Positions 11,850 to 24,145 of a stretch of DNA of 64,000 nt are shown here, one piece after another. A model generated the notes under the pieces. The model searched no databases. It saw only the letters and a program-made list of their open reading frames with translations, and was not told the DNA's origin. The stretch's first letter is position 1, and each line of letters starts with the position of its first letter. The stretch lies in assembly GCF_000003815.2 (NCBI RefSeq), contig NC_049992.1:5282481-5346480 (forward strand), given 5' to 3'. Position numbers and translations under genes: made by a program. The DNA comes from Branchiostoma floridae. Lineage: Eukaryota; Chordata; Leptocardii; Amphioxiformes; Branchiostomatidae.

Positions 11850-12242
11850 TACACATCGGTTACACGTCATTACCCTATCCAGTCCGCACATAGGGGAAGG
11901 GGTCATACATTTGGTCACCCTGTAAAATTATCTCTTTTAATCATACAAACCCACGGTGTAGCTGAGAACAGGCTGGTCGTTCTCCAAGAAGAACGTTCGG
12001 TTGTACCAGTAGCTGGGCAACCTGCAGGGATAGTGCAACCAGGTGTGGCCGCTGAGGTTGCCCGGACAGTGGGCCGGGATGGGTACAGCTTACCCACGGC
12101 GGAGATATAGCTTAAATATACTTCGCACTGTGTTCTACCCTGTGGAGGAGTACCAAACAAGCCGGCCCGACCCTGTCCGCCTGTGCCAGTGCCCTCATGC
12201 ACAAACCTACCCATCTGTCGACTCTGTGCTACACCGCACAGA

Positions 12243-12432
12243 GCTGTTGCGCCCCGAACCGTGCCTTGCCCCAAACCGTGCCTAGGCATGGTTTGGGGCA
12301 GTCCCCGCGTGCCACAAACCGTGCCTGGGGCAAAAGCACTGTTTGGGACACGCGATGACTGCCACGAACCGTGCCCAATCGCGCACAGTTATGGGCACAA
12401 AGGGGACCTTGTCCCATACTGTGCTTTGGGAC
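12243..12432. mobile_element. About 190-bp insertion in the pseudogene, GAGCT flanks
   Basis: Alignment with the parent (CTACACCGCAC-GAAGCTCCATG) shows extra sequence between two GAGCT pentamers. It is rich in a repeated motif CCRAACCGTGCC/TGGGGCA, with a central palindrome CCCCAAACCGTGCCT/AGGCATGGTTTGGGG. It has no coding capacity. Confidence 0.6.
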
Positions 12433-12744
12433 GGAGCTCCATGTCTGTGTCCGTTCCACAGGCCGTAAGGCAGCTGGAACACTTCCTCCACACCGCCCCA
12501 GCCTGTCACCATCAGGTTTGGTTTGGTTTTGGTTTATTTAGATCTCCTGAATTAGTGATACATAACTACTCTTCCTGAAGTCCAGATTAAAGAATAGTAC
12601 AAAATAAAACAACGGGAGTATAAAACATAATGATGACAGAACACTCAAAATTAAATGTTCATAAGTCAATATGAAATAAGATAAATCAATCATGCTTCAA
12701 TTTATACAACAAAATCTCAGACTTAAGACACTATTTTTACACAA

Positions 12745-12815
12745 CTACAGATTTATTTCAACCGAAGTTTCGGTGACCGTTTGTCACCTTCCTCAGTCAA
12801 TGCAAATCTCACTGG
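12745..12815 (-). repeat. Retroelement-terminus-like segment
   Basis: Read on the minus strand it has CTGAGGAAGGTGACAAACGG, then CACCGAAACTTCGGTTGAAA. This GAAGG-nn-ACCGAAAC pattern is seen at the ends of some dispersed retroelements (Penelope/DIRS-like) in invertebrate genomes. The assignment is from memory of the pattern only. It lies inside the pseudogene's copied intron. Confidence 0.35.
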
Positions 12816-13235
12816 TTCACATCTCAATACAATCTCAATTTTAATTAACAGAAAACTTAATAAAATTTATAAAAAATGGAGTGGGAGAGGTAAGAGATCG
12901 ATACATAAATGACTTAGATAGAAAATCAAAATGTAATTTGTACTGAAAGTAATAAAACAAGGTATTTGATAACATATGAAACAAAAATAGCAAAAATATT
13001 CAATACATAATAACAATCATTTAAATAATTCACATTCATCATGAGTAACCAACTTTACTAAAGGAAGTTGTACTAAAATAAAATAAAACAAAACAAAGTA
13101 GGATTGGAAAAGGGAGATGAGTTTTATCTTACCACACTGAAGTGAGTGACTGTTTTTGTCCCTCAGATCCCCCGGGCTCATTACTACCTGGTTGGGTTGT
13201 ATGGCCAACAGGGCGTGCTGGGACAAAATCCTCCG

Positions 13236-14833
13236 AATTCATCACTACAACTTACATCTTGAAATCTTGAAATCTTATATACCATATCGGAGACTTTGTC
13301 AAGTCAAGTCTGAATTGTGATGGTAATTTACATGTACTTCTCCAGGGAGAATTGCACAAAAAGTTACGTACAGTAATTTAAGAAGATACATGGTTTAAAA
13401 TCGTGATTGCTGACAAACAATATTTATCAAATATCAAGGACTTTTAGTCTTATATCGCGATGACCAAGGCAGGTGTTCAGCTGTTATGTACAGACTAGAC
13501 ATTCACAATAGTCGACATAATTGGGGGTCAACTGTTTTGGAGGTCATTCTGAGTCATTTAACAGTTCAGTCAGAAAGGGAATGGCAGAGTTGTTGTGTCT
13601 GTTGGTGCGACAGATCGGTGTGTCCGACATTCCGACATTTTATACAAAACATTCGGACCCTCATGAATTCATAGAAAACATGAATGGTCTTACAATCCTC
13701 CTCATCAGGCAGTTAGGAAAATCTATTCATGTGGTATTAGATGTGAGAGGAAAGAAAATTGATTGAAGGCTTTCTTATATAAAACATTATGCAAGTTGTC
13801 ATTGTCTCATATGTTTTTTTTACTATTCTTTCTCATGTTGTATCCTTCTATTATTGTTAATTTTACTAAGCTATTCTTTCTCATATTGTATCCTTCTATC
13901 ATTATTGATGGTGTTGTTGTATTTTATGTTTGATTGCTAAAGACATATGTTGTCTGAAAAACAAAGAATAAAGTTTACATGTACACATGCTATTCAACCC
14001 TGCCTACAGAATGCAATCGTGATTCAACGTTACAACAAGCAGGCACGTGCGTTAATCTTTTATATGCATATACAAGTCGCTTAATTGCACACCCCATTTA
14101 CCAGCGTATTTCGTGCAATTATCCGGATGGTGCAATAAAGTGGAGTTGTCCAGCTGGACCGCACCAGTCTGGGATTTTGGGATTACGAGGCATAACATTT
14201 CACAGTTTTGTTTTGCTAAGATGGTCCGTGTACTGTGTAACGTGTATGCCCTAGGAATTAAAACTCAGCATTTGGCAATGCGTTTACAGGTCACGCAGCG
14301 CTATTATGTTGATCTTCTAAGCATTTTTATTTTTGAATTGTAAAACCAGCAAAATGGCTTTTGTTTGACAACAGTTATTGATTTTTGCAATGATAATAAT
14401 TTCTGTACGCATTGAGGCATCGATACGGTAAAGTGATATACGATGATTGCCAAATGAATGGCAATGTAACCGTGATTACAACATTTATACTTGACAATGC
14501 ATATGGTTTTCGGTGTCATCCACCACCCCTCTTTTAATTTTTTCTCTTCCGTCATATTTTGGTTTTTCTTCCATTTTTATTACTTTCAAAAGCTGTGACA
14601 ACATTTGGGAGAAAGATTTTACTCAGACGAATTATCGATGTCCTTTTATTTTCGTTCTTGTCTTAAATCTTTCCTCAATCACATGTTCTTATTTTGGAGC
14701 CTTGCAAATGTAAGGCTTGGCGAAATCGCATCGATAGTCCACCCATTCTCCTTTATGCCTCTCCTTTCCACCGATCCAGTCCTTGCCGTTCTGTTGAAAA
14801 GAAAATGTACATGTGTCGTCCGAAAATATTTTA
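13236..14833. other. Intergenic, nothing recognised
   Basis: A/T-rich sequence with a short tandem near 13810-13910 (two copies of ATTCTTTCTCATRTTGTATC). The missing last exon of the C-type lectin gene upstream would be expected here or beyond, but I could not find it. Confidence 0.4.
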
Positions 14834-14986
14834 TACACAACCAGTAAGTGCAGTAAGATTTTTCTCGCCGCAAAAGCGCCACCTACATCGACTACAAATA
14901 GAGGCGAGAAGCAGAACTTCAGTTAGAAGATCTGAGGAAGGCATCTGAGAGACACTAAAACGAAAGTACTTACTGGTTGTGTGTTA
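14834..14986. mobile_element. Short TIR element (MITE), copy 1
   Basis: Ends ACACAACCAGTAAGT and ACTTACTGGTTGTGT are inverted complements. The core (AAAGCGCCACCTACATCGAC, AGGCGAGAAGCAGAACTTC, CAGTTAGAAGATCTGAGGAAG) matches the copy at 40736-40911. Confidence 0.7.
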
Positions 14987-15258
14987 AGAATTCTCCTATA
15001 TGCAATGTATATGTATGCCAATACATTTAGAGATTGCGATCTAGCATTGACCTCGATCGGAGTCTCTGTCGACAGATATCGCACCTAGGATGTATGATTA
15101 TAGTATATTGTCTACTAAGACTTTAGAGCACTTGCAACTATGGGTTAAATTTTTGCAACCTCATACAAAGGTGGTGTAATATAAATGTTAGGAAATTGAA
15201 TGAAGACATTGTATAAAAGAAAGAAGTATCTACTTTAGAAAACAACAGAAGTACACAC

Positions 15259-17069
15259 CCTTGTGAATATAACGGCACAGTGGGAGTGAGACCAAGACAG
15301 CAATGCCTTGCCGTTAGGTTCACCAGGAGCCCAGTTGGTATAGGAAAGTTGAGATCCATCTGTCCACTTGCCATTCTTCAGTCCAATGTAGACAGTTAGG
15401 GCAGGGCCTGGGATAGAAAAAAACTGTCATTACTCCTTTAAATTGAGGCCTAAGAAAACATGTCCTGTTTCCGGCTTCAGTCCTGAAGAATAGGGGTTCG
15501 GGAGTACATGAAGACTACTTTCAAAAATCCTGAAATAGAAGACTAACATCAAAACAAAGTTCAGGGGTGGGGCCGTGGGGGTGCCCTGGTGTGTAGACTG
15601 GACGTTCTCTTGCTAAAAAGTATAAAGAATGTCCTATAAGCTAGGAAATGAATTGTCGTTGCTTTAATACTTTTTTGAATCACTATTGACAACATACATC
15701 ATACCCACTATTAGTGATGAGTTCTTTGATGAAGTCGTTCTCCGATTGGTCATGGATAGAAACGAGTTTTGCGTCCTCACGGTCACAACGTGTCCTCCAA
15801 TTAAAAAGGTAGTCCGTCACCAGCTTGTAGCAGTGGTTCCTGTACCCCTCCCATCCACTTTGGCATCGCCTGACTGTAAAAATCGACACGCTACATTTAC
15901 GCAAAGTACAGCTTTTCTCTGTTAGTTTCTTTCATCTGTTGGTCACCAAGATAAAAAAAATGACAGGCCGGATTCGTGTTACATTTGATGTGTTGGTGGG
16001 TTGTTGCTGAAGATGATTAAGTCTTGGACCCCTTGCATCTTTTCTATGGTACTGCAGTAGAAATTCCCATTTTTATACCTTGTGCTCTATTTTGGTACTT
16101 ATGATGCTTGGAAACCGGTTGTAGGTTTGGGCATCCTAGCGTTTTTCCCCCAGAAACTGCAGAGGTGTAACAGACAGAGAAGTTGGGTGATCGTCGTGAT
16201 TTGGGAATGCAGTTGATGATAACTATGCAGGACAACGTCTGATATAAACAGTTAATGAAGTATTTCATAAATCCAATGAGTTTTCTGAAAACAAGAGGCA
16301 CATGGATGGTCTCTTGGTCCTGGATTGCCAAAGAATAAGAAAAACACGTCTCCTTATGTATATTTGATATCATGTCAACAATTCGTCTTTTTGGTGTGCT
16401 TATCGACCCTTGACTTTGTTTATGCCGAAAATATTTCATGATGGCGGAAGCGTTTGTACGTGTAGGAAAGGAATAGGTACGGTCTGAATGGGTTCAGGGA
16501 GTATCATGTTTTTCACAAACACACGTGCTATGTATTTTGATTTATTTTCTTTATTGAATACACTTCAATTGGAATTCTGCAAAAAATTGGCTGGTTATGT
16601 ATTCATTTATACATAATCCATTGAAAAATGACACCCCCTTCTGGAGTTTATTGCTCCCGAAATCCTGTAAATAACTCACCGCCATGCTCACAATTCTGTC
16701 CAGTCCATCCAGTGGAGCAGGAGCAGCTGTATCCGCCATCTTCGTTCTCACAGCGTCCATGGTGACAAGGCCCTCTGGTGCACTCATTGATGTCTGCGGA
16801 AATGGGGTAATCATAGGGTGAAGTAGAATGACAAGTAAATTGAATGCTTGTTCAGCAAATGTAAACACATTAGAAGATATGAAATACATAATCAATATAT
16901 TGCAAGTGAAATACTCACCTTGCTGACAGTTCTGTCCAGTCCATCCATGTGAGCAGGTACATGTGTAGCCGCCATCTTTGTTCACACAGCGTCCATGTTG
17001 GCATGGGTTCCAGGTACACTCATTGATGTCTGTGTTCATGGCGATAACAAAGTAAATCTTGTGTCTAGT

Positions 17070-17104
<35 letters not shown>

Positions 17105-20100
17105 AACACACACACACACACTCTCTCTCTCTCTCACTGTGTATATGTATATCTATATGTCTATCCATCTACTAGCATATCTATCAATCTGTGTATACAT
17201 CTATGCAATTTGCTTAATATATTTAGCTAAATGAAATAAACCATTATATACAAAGCTTATTGTTGGCATTTCCACCGAAATTCGAAATTGCATATTTTGA
17301 TACAAAGGCAATAATAGTGAATAACATCAATAATTACAATTGAAGAACTCACCACGCTGACAGTTCTGGCCAGTCCATCCAGGTGAGCAGGTACATTTGT
17401 AGCCACCATCTTTGTTCTCACAGCGTCCATGTTGGCATTGGTTCCTGGTGCACTCATTGATGTCTGTGGAAAAAATTATCGCCATTGGGCAAGGTAGAAT
17501 GATAAGTAAATTAAACGCTTGTTCAGCAAATACAAACACATTAGAAGACATGAAATACATCGTTAATTGTAGAACCCACGTTGCTGACAGTCCTGTCCAG
17601 TCCATCCAGGTGAGCAGGTACATGTGTAGCCACCAGGTTTGTTCACACAGCGTCCATGTTGGCATGGGTTCCTGGTACACTCGTCTATTCATAACCATAT
17701 AATTACCTTTGCCAGAATGGCTAAGGTTATGTTTTGGGCTTGTGAGTCTGTGTGTCTGTCTATCTGTCTGTGTGTTAACAGCATAACTCAAGAAGTCTTG
17801 AATGGATCCCGATAATATTTGGTAGGTGGGTAGGGGTCGCGAAAACGAAGGTCAAGTTCGATAATGGGTCCCCTAGCGGCTTGCTAAGGTACTGCAGCAG
17901 AACCTCAATTTTTGATACCTCCTGTTCTGGACGTGCTGTGATCATGATTTTTGAGTGGTAGATAGCCCTTGAGGCAGAGAGTAAGTGCTGTGAGTTTGGA
18001 CCCCCTAGCGGCTTTTTTGGAACTGCAGGCGCAGGTTTCCTTTCAAACTTTGGACGAGAATAACTCTACAACGTGTTGACGGATCGTCATGATTTTTGGT
18101 ATGTAGGTTCGGGATGCTGATAGCTTAAGTAACGCTTGATACAATTTGATATCAATAAATTGTAACTTGGGATCTAATTTGCTTAATCAATGCCGAAATT
18201 TTATAAACCAACTCTAAGCATATAATTATAAAGAAAATGAAATGAGTAACGCATTTGTCTACAGACATCATTCTACATAACAAACCTGGTTTATTTGGCA
18301 AAGGTATGTGTTCGTGGAACTCTAGTTCAGTTTAATTTGTCATCCAGGATATGCATTTTTAAGGTAACTCAATCTTGATATGAAATCATTGATAAATCAT
18401 ATGTAATTAACAAAGTGCAATAGTCAAACAAAATGACAGGCAGGGATGTAAACGAAAGTAATATTAAAATACACATGTCAATGTACAGTAGTCAGGTTCT
18501 CTTGTTCATGCTATCGTTTGAAGAGTGTCGTTTGATGAGTTAAGCCACCCTCCCACACAGGGTTGACTGCCTGGCATTGCCGCGAGAGTCAATCCTGTGT
18601 GGGAGGGTGGTGGGAGTGTTCTTGCCGATTTTCATCGAGATGATAAGGAGCTCGCCTTCTGTGTTCAGATTTATCATTTGGTGGAGACCAATTTCACTAT
18701 TTTGTGATCTGAGCCGGGTATTGTGTGTGTTTTTGTCTTTCTGTGTGTGTGTGTGTTTCTGTGTGTGTGTGTTTCTGTGTGTTTCTGTGTGTGTGTGTGT
18801 TTCTGTGTGTGTGTATGTTTCTGTGTGTGTGTTTCTGCGTGTGCGGATTTCTGAGGGTCTGCATAAACAATGCAGCTAGATGAGGGATTGGGGGTCATGA
18901 CATTGGATATCATTGTGGCTTTACTCTTCTTGGGATCCATCCGAGAATGTGCAACACATTTGAGCTAGAGTTGTTCCTATTACACTCCAAGATCACCCGG
19001 CAGATCTACTTTGGAGTTTCTGCACAAGTATACACGAACACACACACACACACACACACTTACATAGACATGCACACCACCCACCGTTGGAAGATGCAGA
19101 TCAACAATTACTCGCTTAGACGCAGCTTTCATAGAATTAACAACTGCTTACCAATGACTGTCACAGTTGTTGCCGACTTCTCAATGTTAGGGCCGGTACT
19201 TGCAAACGGCTCTGGGGTCTTGCTGACTCCCAGTGAAGTCAGAAAGAAAGCTGTCGTGATGTTTTCCTTGGAGAATGACGTCAGACCCAATGGAGGCACG
19301 AGTGACGTGAAGTGAACATTTGCCTTGTTGAGCGTCGTCCCCTACAAGCATGTGTTACAGGAAACTTGTGAAATTATGCATATATAGGCTCAACATGTAA
19401 AAGTCAGAAATTACATGTTGAGCCACGCAGAAACAAGTCGCACATTTACTGGCTGGATCAAGGCCTGATTGTTTTTTTTTTGTCCAATATTTAAGGAATC
19501 CTCGTGAGACTTGTTTGTGCGCAGTTTCTAACCGCTCAAAGTATGACTTAATGATGTAATTGTGGGAATGTAGTGCAGTAGATATCAATTCCATACAGAT
19601 CTTGCCTTATCCAGAATATTTCCATTTTAACTCTCTAATATGGCCTACCGTTTGTTTGTTTGTTTATTTCGCACATATGAAAACTATAACAATAAAGTAT
19701 AGAAGGTAACACATGCACTCGTACAAAATATAAGATAAATTAAGGAATTGTAACGATTGGAAAATGTCAATACTTAATCATAAAAAAAGTGATTTTTAAC
19801 CTCCTTGATCAGACATAGAACGTTACGCTTAAGGCTAACTATAAACTGCTTTCGTGCTTACCGTGCCTTCAGGTCCGAGAGAGATTGCCAGAAGTGCCCC
19901 GCCGACAACGGCTGCTACCAGCAGTCCACAGACAAGTGCTAACCCCTTGGTAGTTTTCATCTTGTTCCACATGTCCTTGACACGGTCTAGAATATGATAG
20001 AATGGTATATTCTTTACTAGAAGGAAACAACTGCAGCATATAACATCCGCCTCGTGGTACAACTGCTCTCACACCAATGTTCTCCTCAATTTTAACTTGT

Positions 20101-22935
20101 ATAACTGAACTTGTGTAGTGATACGTAATATTCTCGGCATCTACTTTTTTCTGTCATTATGTTGATATACATAGACATGCTCAGGAAAGACACAGGCCTT
20201 GAAGTTGACAACCTACAACGAGCAATGATTGACAGGGACGCATGGTCTGCCATCACAAGTCGAGACCGGATGGACTCGACTTAAGCAAGCAAATAAGCCA
20301 GCATGTTGTAATTGACTCCCAAACATCAGCCATTGCTACAGTTCCTTGTCACATTTTGCAAATAAACAATACACAAGCTGCAGCATATCTTATATCTATC
20401 CAATCTTTTTTTTAGTTGAAGACCGGTCAAAGGAAAACAACATAAATATCGCTGCTGTTTTTCCCCGCGGGATTGTGGAAAGACACACTTCCCTCTCTCT
20501 ATAGTGTCTTGACACAAATAGTCTTTCCCGTACATGCACTGGTAACATGGAAAAAGTAGCACCAGAAAGGTTCCGCCCCTTCACTAGAAGAATAGATTCT
20601 GCTCTCACAAATTTTATCTTTCATCGGAACATTACAATTTTACTATCCTGCTTTCTGTTGTCTCACAATGTTCTCTTGTAAGAAAATGAAAGAAGTAACA
20701 CATTGGTGTGACGTTATCACGTAAACGTCAATCCTTTGTCTGACATTTCATGTGCGGATACAACCAGACTGGCAAAGGCAAACCCCACATGCATCTACAT
20801 GCTTGTATTACAACGCGTAAGTTCCTACCGGGAAAACATAATGATGCAGAAATGGAAAATCAGTATGAAAATACAGTATTGGAGAAAAGTTGCACCTTGG
20901 TAGACTCGGTTTCTAGGGGTCAGACTAAATACCGCAAACCAGCGCAAACCAGCGCAAACCAGCGCAAACGGGTCTATTATGCAGTATTCATGGGACAATG
21001 GCCTTGTTTAACGCTCTAAATACACTGTCTGTGCAATGAGAGATTAAAAAACACGGCAAATTATAAGTTTTTACCAGTTTTTTTTAAGTTATTCCGCTTG
21101 TTTCAAGTTCGAAAGGATGCCATCTTGGATCATCCGTGTTAGGGGTCTAGATGGGGAAATTGTCGGTACCTTATTTACTTAGAAAGTACCTTCATGGCTT
21201 GGCGCAGGCGCTTTTGACAGCTATAACAGGTCAAAAATCCACGGTGGCATGATTCCAATGCCCAACACTCGGCTAACACTCGCTTTCACGGGGGGCTGAA
21301 GCCGGGCATGCCGCCGCGGATTTTTGACATTTTTTAGCTAGGGTTATGGGTTGCGAGACCGAGCGCGAAGCGCGAGTGTCGAGTCAACCCTAACCCTAGC
21401 TAAAAAATGTCAAAAACCGCGGCTACGTCATCAGAGCTAGCGCTCTTCATCTCCCTAATTTTGAAGATAATCTCATTCACTTTTGACTCAAAAGATAGTG
21501 CCAAAGTGCAATTTTCCCATCCAGACCCCTAACACGGAAGATCCAAGATGGCGGCCAGAAATCCCTTCGAACTTGAAACAAGCGGAATAACTATTAAAAA
21601 AAGGGGTAAATACTTATAATTTGCCGTGTTTTTTATTAAATATCGCACAGACAATGTGCTTATAGTGTATTTAGAGCGTCAAACAAGGCCATTGTCCCAT
21701 GAATACTGCATGATAGACTCGTTTGCGCTGGTTTGCGCTGGTTTGCACTCGTTTGCGGTGTTTAGGCATACCGGGTTTCTAGGAGTGAATACAGGATCAT
21801 TTGCTAAGAGATTTCAAAATGTTCTAGAACAAGTTAAAACGGAGTGGCCTTAACTCTGCCTGACTAGCATTTAATTTGGCGTCTCAGTGATTGTTTCTGT
21901 TTCTTGACTTCTACTTGAATGTACCGGCCATGTTTGTACAGCTAAAATGTATCTGGACATACCTCTAATTTTGTAGCAACAGCCAAAACCCACACGTTCT
22001 TCATCTCCAGACGTATCCTTTGATGTGTAGCACTCATCAGAGTAGGGGTCAGCTTCGGGACACGGGTCGCCATCGCAAGGCCACTCTACAGTGTGGTCTC
22101 CCATATCAAGTTTAGGCGGAGAAGTGGTGGTATCGACATTTACATTGCGACGCTCCATGTCAACGCCGCTGTGGTTTATGTCCGCTTCTTCGTTTGATGA
22201 CTGCTCTGCGTTGTTTCCTTCAATTTCTGGGAGTTGATTGGACGTATAGCAGGCATTGGCCATGTAGTGTCCAGCGTCAAGGCGGTAATGGTCATTGTAA
22301 CCACCGCAGTCTTGGCCAACAACTTCCTCTACTCCCTTTTCTTCTTCTTCTTCCTTACGTTCAGGTAGATTGTCTTCCATATCATAGACGTCGTTGAACT
22401 TTTGGTTCGCTTCTTCAGACTGTTCGTTTGGTGGCTGCTCTGTGTTGCTTTCCCTTATTTCTGTAAGATGGCGATGTGGGTTTTGACTGACCGTGTAGCA
22501 GGTATTAGCCATGTACTGTCCAGTGTCAAGACGGTATAGTGGCAGCACGTTGTAACCACCATAGCCTTGGCCAACGACTTCCTCCGCTTCATCCTCTTCT
22601 TCTTCTTCCTTCTGTTCAGACACATTGTCTCCCATATCAAGTTGGCGAGAAGTGGGTACGTCGGACACAGGATGATTTGATCCAGACCCCAGCATCACAC
22701 CCTCACCGCTGTACTGTAGACTCATATCTTCATACTCGTAGTTTTGGCTCGGCGCTTGTTCGTGGGACTGCTCGGTGTTTTGTTCCTTGTTTTCTGCATA
22801 ATTGCTGGGAGGGAGTTCATCGAATGCAGTGCCAGAGCTCGCGAAGATACTTTCACCAGCCGGATCTGCGCCTTCGTACGTTCTGTCTGATTCTTCAGTC
22901 CATTCGTCCAGTTGTTTCATCTCCATGTATTCCAT
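15259..22935 (-). CDS. Type II membrane receptor: acidic tail, TM, 4 EGF, C-type lectin domain
   Basis: Nine exons with compatible phases: 21963-22935, 19862-19986, 19152-19341, 17580-17684, 17353-17463, 16919-17029, 16680-16793, 15709-15873, 15259-15407; about 681 aa are visible. Exon 1 (from MEYMEMKQLDEW) encodes a long acidic, Tyr-containing cytoplasmic tail with two diverged repeats (EEVVGQGYGGYN and EEVVGQDCGGYN). Exon 2 has the only TM (GLALVCGLLVAAVVGGALLA) with basic residues before it, fitting type II topology. A Ser/Thr stalk follows, then four EGF modules, the last three opening with the calcium-binding type DINEC. The lectin part shows the first cysteines (RRCQSGWEGYRNHCYK), IGL and an EPN motif (WAPGEPNG), which in this family suggests mannose-type binding. 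The exon after 15259, with the last cysteines and the WND motif, was not found. A surface pattern-recognition receptor is a family-level inference. Confidence 0.8.
17070..17136. repeat. CA/CT microsatellite in EGF-gene intron
   Basis: A (CA)n tract followed by (CT)n, within the intron between two EGF exons. Confidence 0.95.
17865..18130. repeat. Dispersed repeat, two tandem segments
   Basis: CCCCTAGCGGCTTGCTAAGG and CCCCCTAGCGGCTTTTTTGG each begin a segment with GGACGTGCTGTGATCATGAT- or GACGGATCGTCATGATTTTT-like continuation. The family recurs near 9893, 10806 and 36170, and inverted near 43030. It lies in the stalk-to-EGF intron. Confidence 0.6.
18544..18612. repeat. Short palindromic element, 24-bp stem
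   Basis: CCACCCTCCCACACAGGGTT, then GACT, pairs with AGTC, then AATCCTGTGTGGGAGGGTGG, across an 18-bp loop. It could be a tiny MITE or a hairpin; no clear target-site duplication. Confidence 0.7.
18720..18845. repeat. TG/TTTCTG microsatellite
   Basis: Alternating (TG)n and TTTCTG units; intronic in the lectin gene. Confidence 0.95.
19036..19060. repeat. CA microsatellite
   Basis: A short (CA)n run. Confidence 0.9.
20918..21774. mobile_element. About 0.86-kb foldback element with long imperfect TIRs
   Basis: The left side (from ACCGCAAACCAGCGCAAACC, then TATTCATGGGACAATGGCCT) and the right side (to about 21760) are inverted complements over most of their length. They meet at a central palindrome near 21330-21420 (TTTTTTAGCTAGGGTTATGG versus TAACCCTAGCTAAAAAATG). 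The outermost part of each arm has a 10-bp tandem repeat (AAACCAGCGC, 3-4 copies). A direct repeat GGTTTCTAGG sits at 20908-20917 and 21774-21783, close to a target-site duplication. No ORF of note. It lies in the first intron of the lectin gene. Confidence 0.75.
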
Positions 22936-24113
22936 GTCAAGATGGCAAGGTGGGGTTTCCTTGCGACCCAGAACTCAATACGAAGATTCCATCACAGTGC
23001 GGACTCACGTCTTCAGCCACAGTCTGTGAAACAGGGTCTTTAGTCTGCCACGATTCAGCGCAAGTCAACTGCCAACAATGGAACAACTGCCACGTATGAA
23101 ATACTACATGAGACTAATTCTCATGCACTTCAATAGATACACGTGCCCCCGCAGTGTTCACAAAGGTGACTAAGACCATTCAAAGACTTCTTGTCCCAGA
23201 CCCATTTCCTACTATGAAAGAGACTCTACAAAACAAGGATCAACTCTGCACACCGGTATATACAATGGCAATGAAAATTGCATTATGCATGCCTAATCAT
23301 GGGGGGCCAGATACAGTAAATAGTTGGACTAAAGAATAACAGAAAAACATAGCCCCATCCACTGGTCTCTGTGTGGTTATTGGCGTATGTTGTTGGGGTG
23401 GGGGTTGGGTTTTGGTGGTGGAAGGCGATTTGAACTGTGCTTCCCTGCATATATTCCTTTCCCTGCGTATATTCATTTCACGGCATAGGAAGCTTCCTGG
23501 TTGAAAATAACAAATCGCTCACATGGTAACCCCAACACCCCCCCCCCCCCCCACACACACACACCCTTCCACAACAACTCACGTCAGTGCCTACAGATAC
23601 GCCGGTTGAAGAGGCTAAGGAAAACTATTCCGCGGGACAGTTCAATAACCACTGCCTTCAATGAAGAAGTCAAACCCGACAATATAGTATCCATAGTATC
23701 ATGTAGTTGATTAGACACTAGTTTTACGTATTACTCTATTTACTTTTCTTAGTTGTTGAGACTGTATATGCAATTAGCCCTCGGGCATGGTTTGCAAATA
23801 AACATTATTACTAATTTTACCTATATAGCTATCTCTTCTAAAATCATGTGTAGACGAAATCCCCATTTATGAATGTAGGGGATTTATTCCTTTGGCCGGG
23901 GAAACAAGTTTTTTTTTCTAAGCTGCCTTCTCGGCCCTTATAAAAGTATTTATAGACGTATTTTGTTAACATCTATCTGTAGAACATATATATTCATTTT
24001 CAGCTGCATATATTAAATATATATATATATATATATATATGTATAGTTGTATCTAGGTTATTATATATATGTATATAGTGCACTGTTATATTTGTACCTA
24101 TTTATTTTCATTC

Positions 24114-24145
<32 letters not shown>

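Larger units (their letters stand above)
11850..13235 (+). pseudogene. Rearranged, truncated copy of the 6-9 kb gene
   Basis: In order on the plus strand it contains: the parent's 5' flank (about 11850-11945); its first coding codons (about 11945-12097, similar but with in-frame stops); a jump to the late part of parent exon 2 (from about 12108, ATAGCTTAAATATACTTCGC); an insertion (12243-12432); the end of exon 2 up to CACCATCAG (about 12516); a shortened parent intron 2 that still shares GTGATACATAACTACTCTTC; and the start of exon 3 (about 13166-13232, CCCCGGGCTCATTACTACCT), cut off soon after. Retention of intron and promoter sequence means a DNA-level duplication, not a retrocopy. Stops, deletion, insertion and 3' truncation make it non-functional. 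Confidence 0.8.

Noticed and set aside
11937-12097. Open 50-codon minus-strand ORF ending in LSYTVGLYD, looking like a terminal exon
   Set aside because: The DNA aligns with the first codons and 5' flank of the minus-strand gene at 9000-9100 in inverted orientation; it is the antisense of the pseudogene.
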